Shown: one piece after another, positions 9,992 to 19,635 of the stretch
Position numbering within the stretch: position 1 is the first letter of the stretch
How the letters are laid out: each line of letters starts with the position of its first letter
Assembly: GCF_000315625.1 (NCBI RefSeq)
Contig: NW_005434571.1
Location: forward strand, 77,888-141,887
From: Guillardia theta CCMP2712
Taxonomy: Eukaryota; Cryptophyceae; Pyrenomonadales; Geminigeraceae
Length of the DNA stretch: 64,000 nucleotides
Reading direction: 5' to 3'
The notes under the pieces: generated by a model
Database searches by the model: none
Told to the model about the DNA's origin: nothing
Seen by the model: the letters and a program-made list of their open reading frames with translations, nothing else
Translations under genes and position numbers: made by a program

Positions 9992-10936
9992 ATGAGTTCC
10001 GTGCTTGGCCCTTCCCTGTACAGCACTCCAGCCCTGCCGCCAGCGCCAGCGACATACTTTCCTCTCTCTGTCGGTGCTCCATCCATGGCGGACACTGCCT
10101 CTCCTGTCGATACGACACAACGATCCCGGGCCTTCGCCGCTTGCCTGCGATGCAAGCTCAACAAGATCAAGTGCGACGACAGCCGCCCATGCACGCGCTG
10201 CCTGCGGCAAGGCTGCGGTCAAGCATGCCTGGCGTACAGCGCGCAGAGGCCCCCGCAAGGGCTTTCAATGACGGGGGCGAGGAGCAGCGCAAGCGGTCTG
10301 CAGGAGACGGCTGGCCCAGCGATGAAGCGACGGTCGTGCGAGGGGTGCCGGCAGAAGAAGGTCCGGTGCAGCATGGAAAGACCCTGCTCGAGGTGCGGGG
10401 GGAACGTGGTCCAGGCGTGCAGAGACTGCCTGGCGAGCGTTGCTCCTACGCTGGGGCCATGGGAGGAGGCGCTAGTGCCTTTGCAGATGTGCCCGGAGCA
10501 GGTGCAGGCGTGGAGGGACTCGTGCAGGCGGCTGAAGCACCGGAGGAAGCAGGTGGTGCGGGCGTGCGAGGCTTGTCGTCGGTCCAAGGTAGGGTGCGAC
10601 GAGGGCCGGCCGTGCTTGCGGTGCCTGAGAATCGGGCGGGGGTGCAGGGACAGTCTGGGAGAAGAGGCTGGTAAAGTAGACGGAGAGCACGAGGAATCGG
10701 ACGAGGGTGTGCAGGTAGGAGACGGGGGAGCGCTGCTTTGGGGAGACAGGTACTGGACGGTAGGAGAGGATGAGAGTGCGGGGAGCTGGGAGGGGCTGGA
10801 GCTGGAGGAGCCGTTGGGAGAGTCAGTTGATGGGCTGCTGCTGGCGGAGGAGGAAGCAAGGAAGGAAGCAGGGAGGTCAATCTGGGAGGACGGGGGAATT
10901 TATTTTTGTTGCTCGGAAGTAAACGAAGCTGTTTGA
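9992..10936 (+). CDS. Triple Zn2Cys6-type cluster protein, copy C
   Basis: An uninterrupted frame of 314 residues starting MSSVLGPSLYS, with three zinc-cluster modules (CLRCKLNKIKC, CEGCRQKKVRC, CEACRRSKVGC). It is an inverted twin of copy B, differing by scattered substitutions and a short insertion (PWEEALVPLQ) between clusters two and three. The end is acidic and finishes KEAGRSIWEDGG, as in copy B. The open frame is kept although the gene lies in a heavily rearranged region, which argues that it is used. Probable DNA-binding regulator; its function beyond that is unknown. Confidence 0.75.
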   Translation: MSSVLGPSLYSTPALPPAPATYFPLSVGAPSMADTASPVDTTQRSRAFAACLRCKLNKIKCDDSRPCTRCLRQGCGQACLAYSAQRPPQGLSMTGARSSASGLQETAGPAMKRRSCEGCRQKKVRCSMERPCSRCGGNVVQACRDCLASVAPTLGPWEEALVPLQMCPEQVQAWRDSCRRLKHRRKQVVRACEACRRSKVGCDEGRPCLRCLRIGRGCRDSLGEEAGKVDGEHEESDEGVQVGDGGALLWGDRYWTVGEDESAGSWEGLELEEPLGESVDGLLLAEEEARKEAGRSIWEDGGIYFCCSEVNEAV

Positions 10937-11019
10937 AATGACATGCTCAGATGTTACCAATGAAGCTTCGAATGATCTTGTTTTTTGCGTCAGCGATTGT
11001 GTAAAGGGTGGTTTGGCGT

Positions 11020-11282
11020 CAGATCACCATCACGTCACTCAACGACTCGATCAAACGTCAAGTCAAGATGAATCGTCCTTCCAACGGAGTTGATTGTAGT
11101 CAAAACAGCATTGCCATGTACAAAGCGCCGAATGCTGAGTCCTAATAGATAGCATAAGACAGACGGATATTGTGCTTACTGCGTATGCGTGTGAAATGAC
11201 GCCACCAGCGAAAACAGTAACGTCACAATCTGAATAAATAGAAACCTTTAAACTTCATATACAATCGCTGACGCAAAAAAAA
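11020..11282 (+). repeat. 3'-flank repeat, copy 2
   Basis: Direct copy of 3350-3600. It ends at CGCTGACGCAAAAAAAAGAG, where the body of the truncated zinc-cluster copy D begins. The junction with the 3' flank of copy C is near 11005. Confidence 0.8.
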
Positions 11283-11790
11283 GAGCAACGCTCGCCAGGC
11301 AGTCTCTGCACGCCTGGACCAGGTTCCCCCCGCACCTCGAGCAGGGCCTCTCCATGCTGCACCGGACCTTCTTCTGCCGGCACCCCTCGCACGACCGTCG
11401 CTTCATCGCTGGGCCAGCCGTCTCCTGCAGACCGCTTGCGCTGCTCCTCGCCCCCGTCATTGACACACCTGAAAGCCCTTGCGGGGGCCTCTGCGCGCTG
11501 TACGCCAGGCATGCTTGTCCGCAGCCTTGCCGCAGGCAGCGCGTGCAGGGGCGGCTGTCGTCGCACTTGATCTTGTTGAGCTTGCATCGCAGGCATGCGT
11601 GCTTGACACGATTATGACTCGGAGTTTGAGAGGAGGTCAACAAGTGCGGAGGTGGAAATAGCAGAGGTGGGAAACTGGGAAAACAATCGCCGGATCGCGA
11701 ACGGAGCATTTGACTGTGCGAGGTGAAGACGCTACCGCCAGGAGCCTCTGCCAATGCAGAGATTGAGATTAAAGGTTGTCTGGATGTCAT
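11248..11790 (-). CDS. Truncated two-cluster Zn2Cys6-type protein, copy D
   Basis: 180 residues. A unique N-terminus (MTSRQPLISISALAEAPGG...) joins the family sequence at ACLRCKLNKIKC; clusters one and two are complete, with an in-frame GVS insertion after PPQGLS. Right after CRDCLASVA the family sequence stops and the frame runs into the duplicated 3' flank (LFFASAIVYEV). The third cluster and acidic tail are deleted. It may be a working short form or a relic; the open frame through both clusters is intact. No TATA tract like those of B and C is seen upstream. Confidence 0.6.
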   Translation of the reverse strand: MTSRQPLISISALAEAPGGSVFTSHSQMLRSRSGDCFPSFPPLLFPPPHLLTSSQTPSHNRVKHACLRCKLNKIKCDDSRPCTRCLRQGCGQACLAYSAQRPPQGLSGVSMTGARSSASGLQETAGPAMKRRSCEGCRQKKVRCSMERPCSRCGGNLVQACRDCLASVALFFASAIVYEV

Positions 11791-12360
11791 GGCGCTGACC
11801 TGTCTGTGCTTGAAGGGGAGAAGCAGCAGCAGGCAGGAGAGGACGAAACGAGACGGGGAGATCCTGATCCAGCCGAGGCCTCTTGGCGTATCGCACCGTT
11901 TGGAGGATTAGTTTGACTGCGAGCTCCGAGATCTTTCTGGATCAGACAGACCGATGTTCATGAAATCTTTTTATCTCATCGCCTCTTATGAGCTTCCTCT
12001 ACATACAGCTTTTCCTCTCCTGACAGCTTTGACAAACTGAATACCGTACATTGGACACAGGTCGCAATCGACCCTCTCGCACCAAGAGCGAGGAACATGC
12101 CTGATTGCATGCCACAAGACAACGATGCCGTCTCCGAGCGACCTAGCTCTGCTATCATGATCATATTATACAGCAAACCTCATCTGTGTGAAAGCGATGA
12201 TGGATCACATCAAGACGTGAAAATTTTCCGAGGTTCAATAGAATCATGTGACAAGAGCTTCAAACGGCAACAATAAGCTTCAGAGACTTCGTGGTCTTCT
12301 TCAAGGCATCTCTCTTTCCACCAACTGCTTTTCGAGTCAGAGTTCTGTAGGCTCAGAATC
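11791..12360. other. Spacer with no gene seen
   Basis: Mixed composition, only short open frames without recognisable content. It ends where GC island B starts. Confidence 0.5.
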
Positions 12361-12812
12361 TGCACTGACAGGGCCCGGCCAGGCTGGCAGTCGGCCGGCC
12401 CCGGCGGCCGGGGCAGGCCGCGAAGGCTCAGCGCTGCCGCCCCCCGGCGGCCGGGGCAGGCCGCGAAGGCTCAGCGCTGCCGCCCCCCGGCGGCGGCGAT
12501 GATCCGATGATCGGATCGCCGCATGATCGCGGGCCCCGCCGGCCGGGGCCCCGGGCCCCCGGCCGGGTGCCGTTGCCAACGGATGATCCGATCGGACCCG
12601 GCGTACACGGTCGGACGGGTGACCGTACGGCGTACGGTAAACTTCACCGGCCGGGCGCCGGGTCCAAAGTGGCCCCCGCGGCCGGGCCGCATGACGGCAT
12701 GGCCGGCCCCCCGGCCAGCACCGCTGGGTCAGTGAGTCACCGGGCCCCCGGGCACTGTGACTGGCCGCCGGGCGGCCGGGCATTGCGGCACGGCGTGGCC
12801 GCGGCATTCAAG
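12361..12812. repeat. GC-rich palindromic-word island B
   Basis: Dense GGCCGGGGC, GATCCGATCGG and CGTACGG words; open frames are Pro/Arg/Gly shadows. It ends about 28 nt before the stop codon of the minus-strand methyltransferase-like gene (12840). Confidence 0.75.
12403..12490 (+). repeat. 43-bp perfect tandem duplication in island B
   Basis: The unit containing GGCAGGCCGCGAAGGCTCAG then CGCTGCCGCC repeats with a 43-nt period (12403 and 12446). The copies are identical, so the duplication is recent. Confidence 0.9.
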
Positions 12813-12839
12813 GATCTTACAGTTGTTCTTGTCCGTTTC

Positions 12840-13146
12840 TTACTTCCCAGGAAGTTCATCGATCTTGGCAAAGAACATGAACGAGAAAGGTCGGTCAACA
12901 AACACGTTGTAAATGATCGTCCCGGGTTTTACAAACTGCAAGATCGTCCATATCTGCAAGAGAATTGTTAGAACTCCAGATGAAGCAAGCAAGCAAACAA
13001 ACAACCAGATTGTCATGGAAATCATCGTCATACAAGGAGTCAGATGACTGATTGTAAATCACTTCAGACATTATGATGTAGTCGAATTTCCCATCCTCTG
13101 TTTCGGATTCCTGCTTCAGAGGCCCCTGGGATAGATTGAGCAAGAC
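12840..13146 (-). CDS. Probable SAM-dependent methyltransferase, C-terminal exons (partial)
   Basis: The exon from the gap edge to 13006 includes GKFDYIIMSEVIYNQSSDSL, resembling motif 4 and the following step of class I methyltransferases of the METTL21/METTL18 type (FDxIxxSExIYN). It joins in phase 0, over a 52-nt intron (12954-13005; GTTGTT donor), to the exon 12840-12953, which codes for IWTILQFVKPGTIIYNVFV...RPFSFMFFAKIDELPGK and a stop. The FVKPG turn fits the strand after motif 4. The SAM-binding GxGxG loop would lie in the 730-nt gap or beyond, so the activity cannot be verified. Substrate unknown. Confidence 0.5.
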
Positions 13147-13876
13147 NNNNNNNNNNNNNNNNNNNNNNNNNNNNNNNNNNNNNNNNNNNNNNNNNNNNNN
13201 NNNNNNNNNNNNNNNNNNNNNNNNNNNNNNNNNNNNNNNNNNNNNNNNNNNNNNNNNNNNNNNNNNNNNNNNNNNNNNNNNNNNNNNNNNNNNNNNNNNN
13301 NNNNNNNNNNNNNNNNNNNNNNNNNNNNNNNNNNNNNNNNNNNNNNNNNNNNNNNNNNNNNNNNNNNNNNNNNNNNNNNNNNNNNNNNNNNNNNNNNNNN
13401 NNNNNNNNNNNNNNNNNNNNNNNNNNNNNNNNNNNNNNNNNNNNNNNNNNNNNNNNNNNNNNNNNNNNNNNNNNNNNNNNNNNNNNNNNNNNNNNNNNNN
13501 NNNNNNNNNNNNNNNNNNNNNNNNNNNNNNNNNNNNNNNNNNNNNNNNNNNNNNNNNNNNNNNNNNNNNNNNNNNNNNNNNNNNNNNNNNNNNNNNNNNN
13601 NNNNNNNNNNNNNNNNNNNNNNNNNNNNNNNNNNNNNNNNNNNNNNNNNNNNNNNNNNNNNNNNNNNNNNNNNNNNNNNNNNNNNNNNNNNNNNNNNNNN
13701 NNNNNNNNNNNNNNNNNNNNNNNNNNNNNNNNNNNNNNNNNNNNNNNNNNNNNNNNNNNNNNNNNNNNNNNNNNNNNNNNNNNNNNNNNNNNNNNNNNNN
13801 NNNNNNNNNNNNNNNNNNNNNNNNNNNNNNNNNNNNNNNNNNNNNNNNNNNNNNNNNNNNNNNNNNNNNNNNNNNN
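13147..13876. other. Assembly gap (730 N)
   Basis: A run of N between GC islands B and C. It hides the 5' part of the methyltransferase-like gene. Open frames drawn through it are meaningless. Confidence 1.
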
Positions 13877-13960
13877 TAACAACATAAAACGATCTATGAA
13901 GAGCTTGGCATATTGGGTTTGATGCGAAAGTGTGATCAGATAGAAAACTTTGGTTTCGCA

Positions 13961-14550
13961 CCCAAGTCACCCGCACCTCCCATGACACCGGCGATCGTAC
14001 TCCCCACTTCCCCTGTGCCCCGCCGAACCCTCCAAGCCGCCCCCTAAAAGATATAACCCGAGTGAACCCGCCCGAACCGCCCCCCGCAGCCCTAGCCCCC
14101 GGGGGCCCCCCCCCCCCCCGGCGGCCCGGCCGGCCGCCGGCCCGGGGCCGGGCACTCCGAGGCTCAGGCTGCCGGGCGCCGTACCGTACGGTACTACCGT
14201 ATACTATGATTCCGAGGCCGCTTCGAGAGTCAGGCCGCGCACTGCGGCAGCCGGGAGTCAAGCCGCCCGGCTTCCGGAAGCCCGGCCCCCCGTACCGGGC
14301 CTCGCCGGACCGGCCGGCCGCCGGTACGCCGGCCGCCGGGCCCCGCGGGCGCCACTCAGGCGAGTGCGTGACGGGTTGTACGGGCATACGATGATCCTGA
14401 GTACCCGGGGCGTCTGGCCGGGCAGACAGTCCGATCACGGCTGATGACTCGGAGAGCCTCCGGCCCACTGGCCCAGCGAGAGTCGGACTGGGCGCGGCAC
14501 TCGGGGGCCGCGCCGCGAGTCAGCCTAGTATTTCAGACGATGAAATCGTT
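13961..14550. repeat. GC-rich palindromic-word island C
   Basis: CCGGCCGG, GCCCGGCC and CCGTACGGTA words. It passes at about 14550 into the duplicated RWP-RK block, as island A does at 6030. Confidence 0.75.
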
Positions 14551-15575
14551 TGAAATACTTTTAATCAGTACTCAGTTATGAACAGTAACAGTATTGACAA
14601 CTTTCAGCTATGATTTGGAAGAGCAGAACTCAATTTCCGAAAGCAGCACCAACAAAGAGCCACCGATTGCTTCTCGCCGGGCGGCTTCATGGCAGTGACA
14701 TTTCCATGGGATCATGAGGCTGATCATCGAGCATCTAAGCCACAAGCAGGGGAGAGTTAAAGGATTCACAGAAGGAGACTTGTGCATGATATGGATTCAG
14801 CAAAATCTCAAATCAGTCGTCGCCCAAGCTGTCGTTCATGAACGCAGAAATCCAGCTGGCGTCGAGGGGCTCAAATGGAAAATCAAACAGAGCCCCTTGA
14901 GAAACATCCTTCCCTTGCTCTTCCATGGTGTGAGCTTCGGACTTGATTTCTAAGACTTCTCCAGCCTCCTTTGTATCAGCGTGAATGTGCAAGGGATTTG
15001 TCGTATGTTCTTCTTCTGCTGACTTTAGAGGCCAATGTTCAACCCCACTGCAGTCGACCAGTCCTTGTTTTGCAAAGTCTGCATCGGTTGCTGACTTTGA
15101 AGGTGAAGGGCTGTACTCGGTCGTGCTTTCTTCATTTTCGTCTGACGACTCCTGCACAGCAGCAGTGGGAGAAACCATTCTGAAAACCGCCTTAGGTCTA
15201 ATGCGAGAATATGGCCACTTGGAGATCCCAACACGTCGACAAGCTGCTTTCATTGCCGTCAGAGAAATCCCCTGTCGCGGAAAAGGTCAGAAACACATCA
15301 AATTGAACAATATGATGCGATACCAGATAAGCTGCTGCTTCAGTCTGCCTGAGATGGAAGAGACTCTCTATCTGCGTTTGGGGAATCTGAAACATTTTCT
15401 TTCCCTGTCGGAGTTCATTTTTGTCTCGGGGTGTAACCAAGATTTCAATATGATCGTTGTCACTTTTGTACATCTCGGTATCCTGATTCATTTTGAAGGA
15501 TGGATTTTCGCTATCTCAACGTAGAGTCGAGCAAATTCGTAATGCGAATTGTCGGAGCTGCAATACAGTTTTCTT
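14550..15575 (+). repeat. Segmental duplication, copy 2
   Basis: Direct copy of 6030-7115. Identity ends at CAGTTTTCTTT, about 80 nt upstream of the RWP-RK start codon, so the two genes have different upstream sequences. Confidence 0.9.
14813..15491 (-). CDS. RWP-RK domain protein, copy 2 (intact)
   Basis: Exon 1 is 15324-15491 (56 codons, MNQDTEMYKSDNDH...); a 52-nt GT-AG intron follows; exon 2 is 14813-15271. The join is in phase 0, giving 208 residues. Residues about 35-85 form an RWP-RK domain: IPQTQIESLFHLRQTEAAAY, then GISLTAMKAACRRVGI and SKWPYSRIRPK. The usual RWPxRK core appears here as KWPYSR, so one basic position is changed. The tail is acidic and rich in Ser/Glu, with no second domain, so the protein is a short RKD-type regulator rather than a long NLP. 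Likely nuclear and DNA-binding. It differs from copy 1 by few bases and keeps the frame copy 1 has lost. Confidence 0.85.
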
Positions 15576-16504
15576 TGTAGAACTTGTGGGCTGCTGGATT
15601 AACCCAAGTATGTAACTCAGTCTGCTACAGGAACGATTCCGAAAGCAAAGGAGGAAGAGATTCGTCCGCTATTACTATTCTCACGCCAACACCACCTTCA
15701 CGTCTGTGAACGTGAGCTCGTCGACCAATGGCACAGGAACAAAGGCCCCCGATTCTGTACCCTATTGCTCCTACTACCCCTTCCTTGCATAGTTTTCACC
15801 CCCCTTCATAGAGTCCCCACCCTCTCTCAGTCGGAACCTCCATATTACTACAGGCAGTGTTTAACTCCGGGAATCCCCCGCCTCCACACTGTACCCTACC
15901 CTGCAAGACGGAGACACTAAATCTGACCCCCTACCCAAATTAGACAAATGTACCAGCCTCAGTCACGACCCCTGCAGAAACCTGCTCCCTACCCCTATTC
16001 GCCCTCACTTCCTCCTTTGCCGCTCATCTTGTCTCTGCTGCACCCGTACCCCACCTTGGAGTTGGGCGCTCATGCCGTGCCCGGTCCACCGGATGACCAC
16101 CCCACCCGGGCCCCATTATTCAGTTCTCGACTCGCTTCAAAGTTACCCCCCCCGGCTATAGCTCTTTTCAAGTTTCGCATGACCACCCCCACCTACTCCC
16201 GCACCCTATCGACGGGGGCGCTTCCGTACATGTCTATCTCTTGACCATGGCACAATTCAAATAATGATGTTCCACCCACCCCACCCCTCTTTTTGACTTT
16301 GTGCGCGAACCGTACGCCCGATATGATGACAACCTATGTCGGATAAAAGTACCCCTTCATCCTATTCGCTGATGATCGCTGGACCCCTCGGATTTTCATA
16401 CAAGGACCTGGTCACTCTAGGTCACCTACCCACCCCTGCTATTAGAGAATCTAATTCCTTATCTTGCCTTTTGCGGCTGCGGTCGGAAGACAAATATGCA
16501 CCTG
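15576..16504. other. Gene-free stretch rich in CTACCC/CCCCAC words
   Basis: The plus strand is rich in CCCTACCC, CCCCACC and CCTACCC with no acceptable open frame. It borders GC island D, as similar tracts border most other islands. Confidence 0.6.
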
Positions 16505-16865
16505 ACTGATGACCGTGGAACGTGACTAGGCTGCTCAGGGCCGAGCTCGAAAGTTGAGGCATAGTACGGTATGATGGCTGATCCAGGACCCCTCAGTGGA
16601 CCCGGCCCGGGGGACGGTCGGACCCTTGATCCAGGACCCCGGCTGGACGGCCGTGCCGTACGGTCCGATCAAGGCTTCGCCGGCGGCGGGACGGTACTAC
16701 CGTACGGTGACCGTACGCCACGCGGATCAAGTTCTCTTTTTTTCAATCATCAGACCGGACCCGGGTGGCATGGTGGCATGTCAAAAAAAAAGCTTTCCGC
16801 TGCGCCCCGGCGGGCGCCGGCCGGACAGTCAGCCTCAACGGTTCAGCGGCGGCTTTTAGTCAACT
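16505..16865. repeat. GC-rich palindromic-word island D
   Basis: GGACCCGGCCCGGGGGAC, CCGTACGGTCCGATC and CCGTACGGTGACCGTACG. A small island with sharp edges; no gene. Confidence 0.65.
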
Positions 16866-17786
16866 TCATTCCATGGCATTTTCTAATGCTCGCTTTTGAT
16901 CATTTTCGAGCGGGGTACCTCAGCCCAGGATTTTTGAATGGTCGGCGCACTGAAAATTTGTACCAGAAACTTCGATAATGGTTGAAAGTATGTTTGAATC
17001 GGGGACCGTGTCGAGCAGTTTTAGGTTTACAAGTATTCTTGCTTCCTCCAAACAACAAGGTTTCAAACATTAAAACTATTTTTGACCTTACACGCTTTTA
17101 CACGCCTGGGGGGTGCATATACAACCAAATCGCCTGCCCTACCCTTCCCCCATTGCTGCATCCGCACCCGCCGGCGCAGGCGGCGTTTGTTTGCATCCCA
17201 GATGGCTCTCAGCCAATGGCTCTTTCATCGTATTCAAGCTCCAGGCCATCCAAGGTTGGATCATGTGTGAATGTTTGTACTTTTTGCGGCATACTGCAAG
17301 ACGACGTTTCAAACAGCTCGAGCTTGTTTTTCAAAGGAAGCTGTAGGAATCAGCATCACCATGGATTCTAGAGCCTAGGGCTGTTTTCGAATCCTTTTGA
17401 TGCTCATTGCAAGATGGAGAATTTGCTCGTTTTTGGTGATCAAGCATCCACAACCCTCTTTCGTATGATTGAGCTTCGAGCACATCTCTGACTGTAGAGT
17501 TGTTTGGTGTCAAGATTGTTTCTCGTAAAGGATCTCTCTGATTAGGCAATTGATTGTTGTTTTGGTTGGAATTCTACAAGACCCATACTTCCTCCTCTCT
17601 GTGTCAACCAAGCACATAAGCATAAGGCATGTCAGTCGTGTAGGCAACTTGATTGCAAATAGATCGCAAGTGTAAGATCGATGAACTATTCAACGCCATG
17701 AATGCCGGATGTGAATGAATTTCCCTCAGGACTTCTCAGTATCAGAACCAGCGAGCTAAGACATAAGGTAGAGTCTCCATTGAATA
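16866..17786. other. Spacer with no firm gene
   Basis: A minus-strand frame at 17331-17549 (MPNQRDPLRETILTPNN...) is open but short and unrecognised. It lies downstream of the 17787-18839 gene and might be one of its exons. Nothing else can be supported. Confidence 0.4.
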
Positions 17787-18839
17787 TCATTCCTGCGAAT
17801 GTAATGTATTTATCAGTTGTAGGGAACAGAAGCATGGAGACAAGCGGGTGCCCAAGCGAATAGGAACATCTTGCGGATGTAGGTTTGGACAAAGACGGCG
17901 ATGATTCCGAGGTTGTGAAACAGGCAGCGAAAAGATGCTGAGGTTTTCGGAGTTCACAAACATGGCTTGTGACGAGCATGTCACACGTAAAGCGATGGAA
18001 AACAACAAACAAAAATTGTAAAGCAATCGAAAGCAACGAAAATCAATGGAAAACAACAAACAAAAAATTTTCTCAAAGGTCTCACTCCTTGACTTCAACC
18101 ACTGATTGAACATCTGTTTGACCTCGGTCATATCTCGACAAATCCGATTGTACTCCGCCGCTGAACAGAAAGTTGTTTGCGCCATCTTTTCAACGAGTGG
18201 TGCCGGGTTTGCAATCGAGAAGTGAGAGATTTTACAGTATTTATTATTTTCGATGTCGTCTTCATGAAAAAATATATACCCATGCACTCTGAAATTATCG
18301 TGGAGATCATCGTTGGCATGCTCCAACATGCAAGGAAAGCTGAAGAAACACATTTTTGGTATAGCATTTATTTCATCCGTATCCTTGTAAATTGCTTGAT
18401 AACAATCACGGTTTCCAACTTTGTTCCAAATTCTTTTCAGGGCCACACAGGGCACTCGATTAGTTATAATGGTTTCGTCTACATGTTCCAAGAGGACTCC
18501 ATTGTACATGATGTACACTTCGACAACCTGTGCATCTGAGTGCAGCGATTTGATCATGCCCAGTCGATTCACTTCAACGCCCCTGTGATCTTCACACTGA
18601 TATTGAACCCCTGTGCCAGGCTCAAGCATAATATTCAAATTACTGCCTGGCTTTTTCCAGTACATCCTGGGCAAGTCTCGATCATCAACTGACGTATGCA
18701 GGATCATTCGAAGCTTCAAATCTTCAGGTGTCTTTGACTCATCACAAGTCTCTTCCTGCTCCAAGAATGTATCGAAATCTTCCTGCCTTCGCCTTCTCTG
18801 AATTCCATTTGTTGCTGATACACGACGGTGAAGATTCAT
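17787..18839 (-). CDS. Hypothetical protein, about 350 residues
   Basis: A long open frame beginning MNLHRRVSATNGIQRRRRQE, with average composition and mixed secondary structure, unlike the shadow frames around it. The part VVEVYIMYNG...HVDETIITNR faintly recalls the end of a BAH domain, too weakly to name it. The last 80 residues contain two copies of CLLFSI from a repeat of about 51 bp (GGAAAACAACAAACAAA on the plus strand, near 17997 and 18048). That low-complexity stretch may be an intron read through, so the true end may be earlier. Start chosen as the first Met of the frame. Confidence 0.5.
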   Translation of the reverse strand: MNLHRRVSATNGIQRRRRQEDFDTFLEQEETCDESKTPEDLKLRMILHTSVDDRDLPRMYWKKPGSNLNIMLEPGTGVQYQCEDHRGVEVNRLGMIKSLHSDAQVVEVYIMYNGVLLEHVDETIITNRVPCVALKRIWNKVGNRDCYQAIYKDTDEINAIPKMCFFSFPCMLEHANDDLHDNFRVHGYIFFHEDDIENNKYCKISHFSIANPAPLVEKMAQTTFCSAAEYNRICRDMTEVKQMFNQWLKSRSETFEKIFCLLFSIDFRCFRLLYNFCLLFSIALRVTCSSQAMFVNSENLSIFSLPVSQPRNHRRLCPNLHPQDVPIRLGTRLSPCFCSLQLINTLHSQE

Positions 18840-18884
18840 TTGTTTGGTGTCTATAACTGGAGCGCAAGGGAAAGGGAAGCAACG

Positions 18885-18982
18885 GGGAGGGAGGGGAACA
18901 GGGGGGAGGGAGGGAGCAGGGAGGAAGGGAGGGGAGCAGGGAGGGAGGGAGGGAGGGAGAAGAGCAGGAAGGAGGAGGGGAG
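18885..18982 (+). promoter_or_regulatory. G-rich tract upstream of the hypothetical gene
   Basis: Nearly pure purine sequence made of GGGAGG and GGGG blocks, starting about 45 nt upstream of the ATG at 18839. It holds many GGG runs with short spacers, enough for several G-quadruplexes on the strand opposite the gene's sense strand. Position suggests promoter or 5' leader. Confidence 0.45.
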
Positions 18983-19496
18983 GGATACATGCAATGGAGA
19001 TCTCAGGATTTTTAATGAATTTTTATTTGCTCTTTGATCGGGGGCAAGGGGACCTGTGTTTCGGTGGCACCCTATAGACATGGGGTAGGTATCTATATAA
19101 AACAACCGGTGTAGAAAAAAAATATTGCCGTTGCTAGCTGGCATACGACTCCTTGATTTGAAAACAAAAATACTTATTGGCTAGATTTACTACACTCGTC
19201 AATGGCTGACACTAATAAGATTTCATGAGCGTGTATCGAAATATACGAATAACCCTACCCCCTCCATATCAGACAAACATACCGGTACACAGGGTAGAGA
19301 GCAGCCAAGAGGCGTGTAAGCCGGAACTCAAATGCTTAAAACAAATATAAAAGAGTACTGAGTGGTACAAATCATTCTGGTACAAAATTGACTAAAAACT
19401 GTATGCTTATGATCAAATTAACAGGTACAAGTGTTTGTTAAAAGGATATTAATTTATAATTGGGCATTAGTAAATGCCATGGAATGATATCAGATC
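18983..19496. other. AT-rich spacer, nothing seen
   Basis: No open frame with recognisable content. It includes one CCCTACCCCCTCC tract near 19253, ahead of island E. Confidence 0.5.
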
Positions 19497-19613
19497 ACGC
19501 CGGACTCCGGTGCCGGCCGAGTCACCTTAGTACGGCACGGTACCGTAGTACCGGGTACGGTCCGTCGGCCGGCGGCCGCCGCCGCACTGCAGTGCCCGCC
19601 GGGCACCGTCACG
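19497..19613. repeat. GC-rich palindromic-word island E
   Basis: A short island (GTACGGCACGGTACCGTAG, CCGGCGGCCGCCGCC). Its right edge is exactly the start of the 22-bp inverted repeat shared with island F. Confidence 0.7.
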
Positions 19614-19635
19614 TTCTGGGGTCTTTTGTGGAAGT
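19614..19635 (+). repeat. 22-bp inverted repeat, left arm
   Basis: TTCTGGGGTCTTTTGTGG plus AAGT is a perfect reverse complement of 22036-22057, with mismatches immediately outside on both sides. A GC island adjoins the outer edge of each arm. Confidence 0.85.

Noticed and set aside
13064-14468. Long frames crossing the N run
   Set aside because: Unknown bases cannot be translated; the frames are artefacts.
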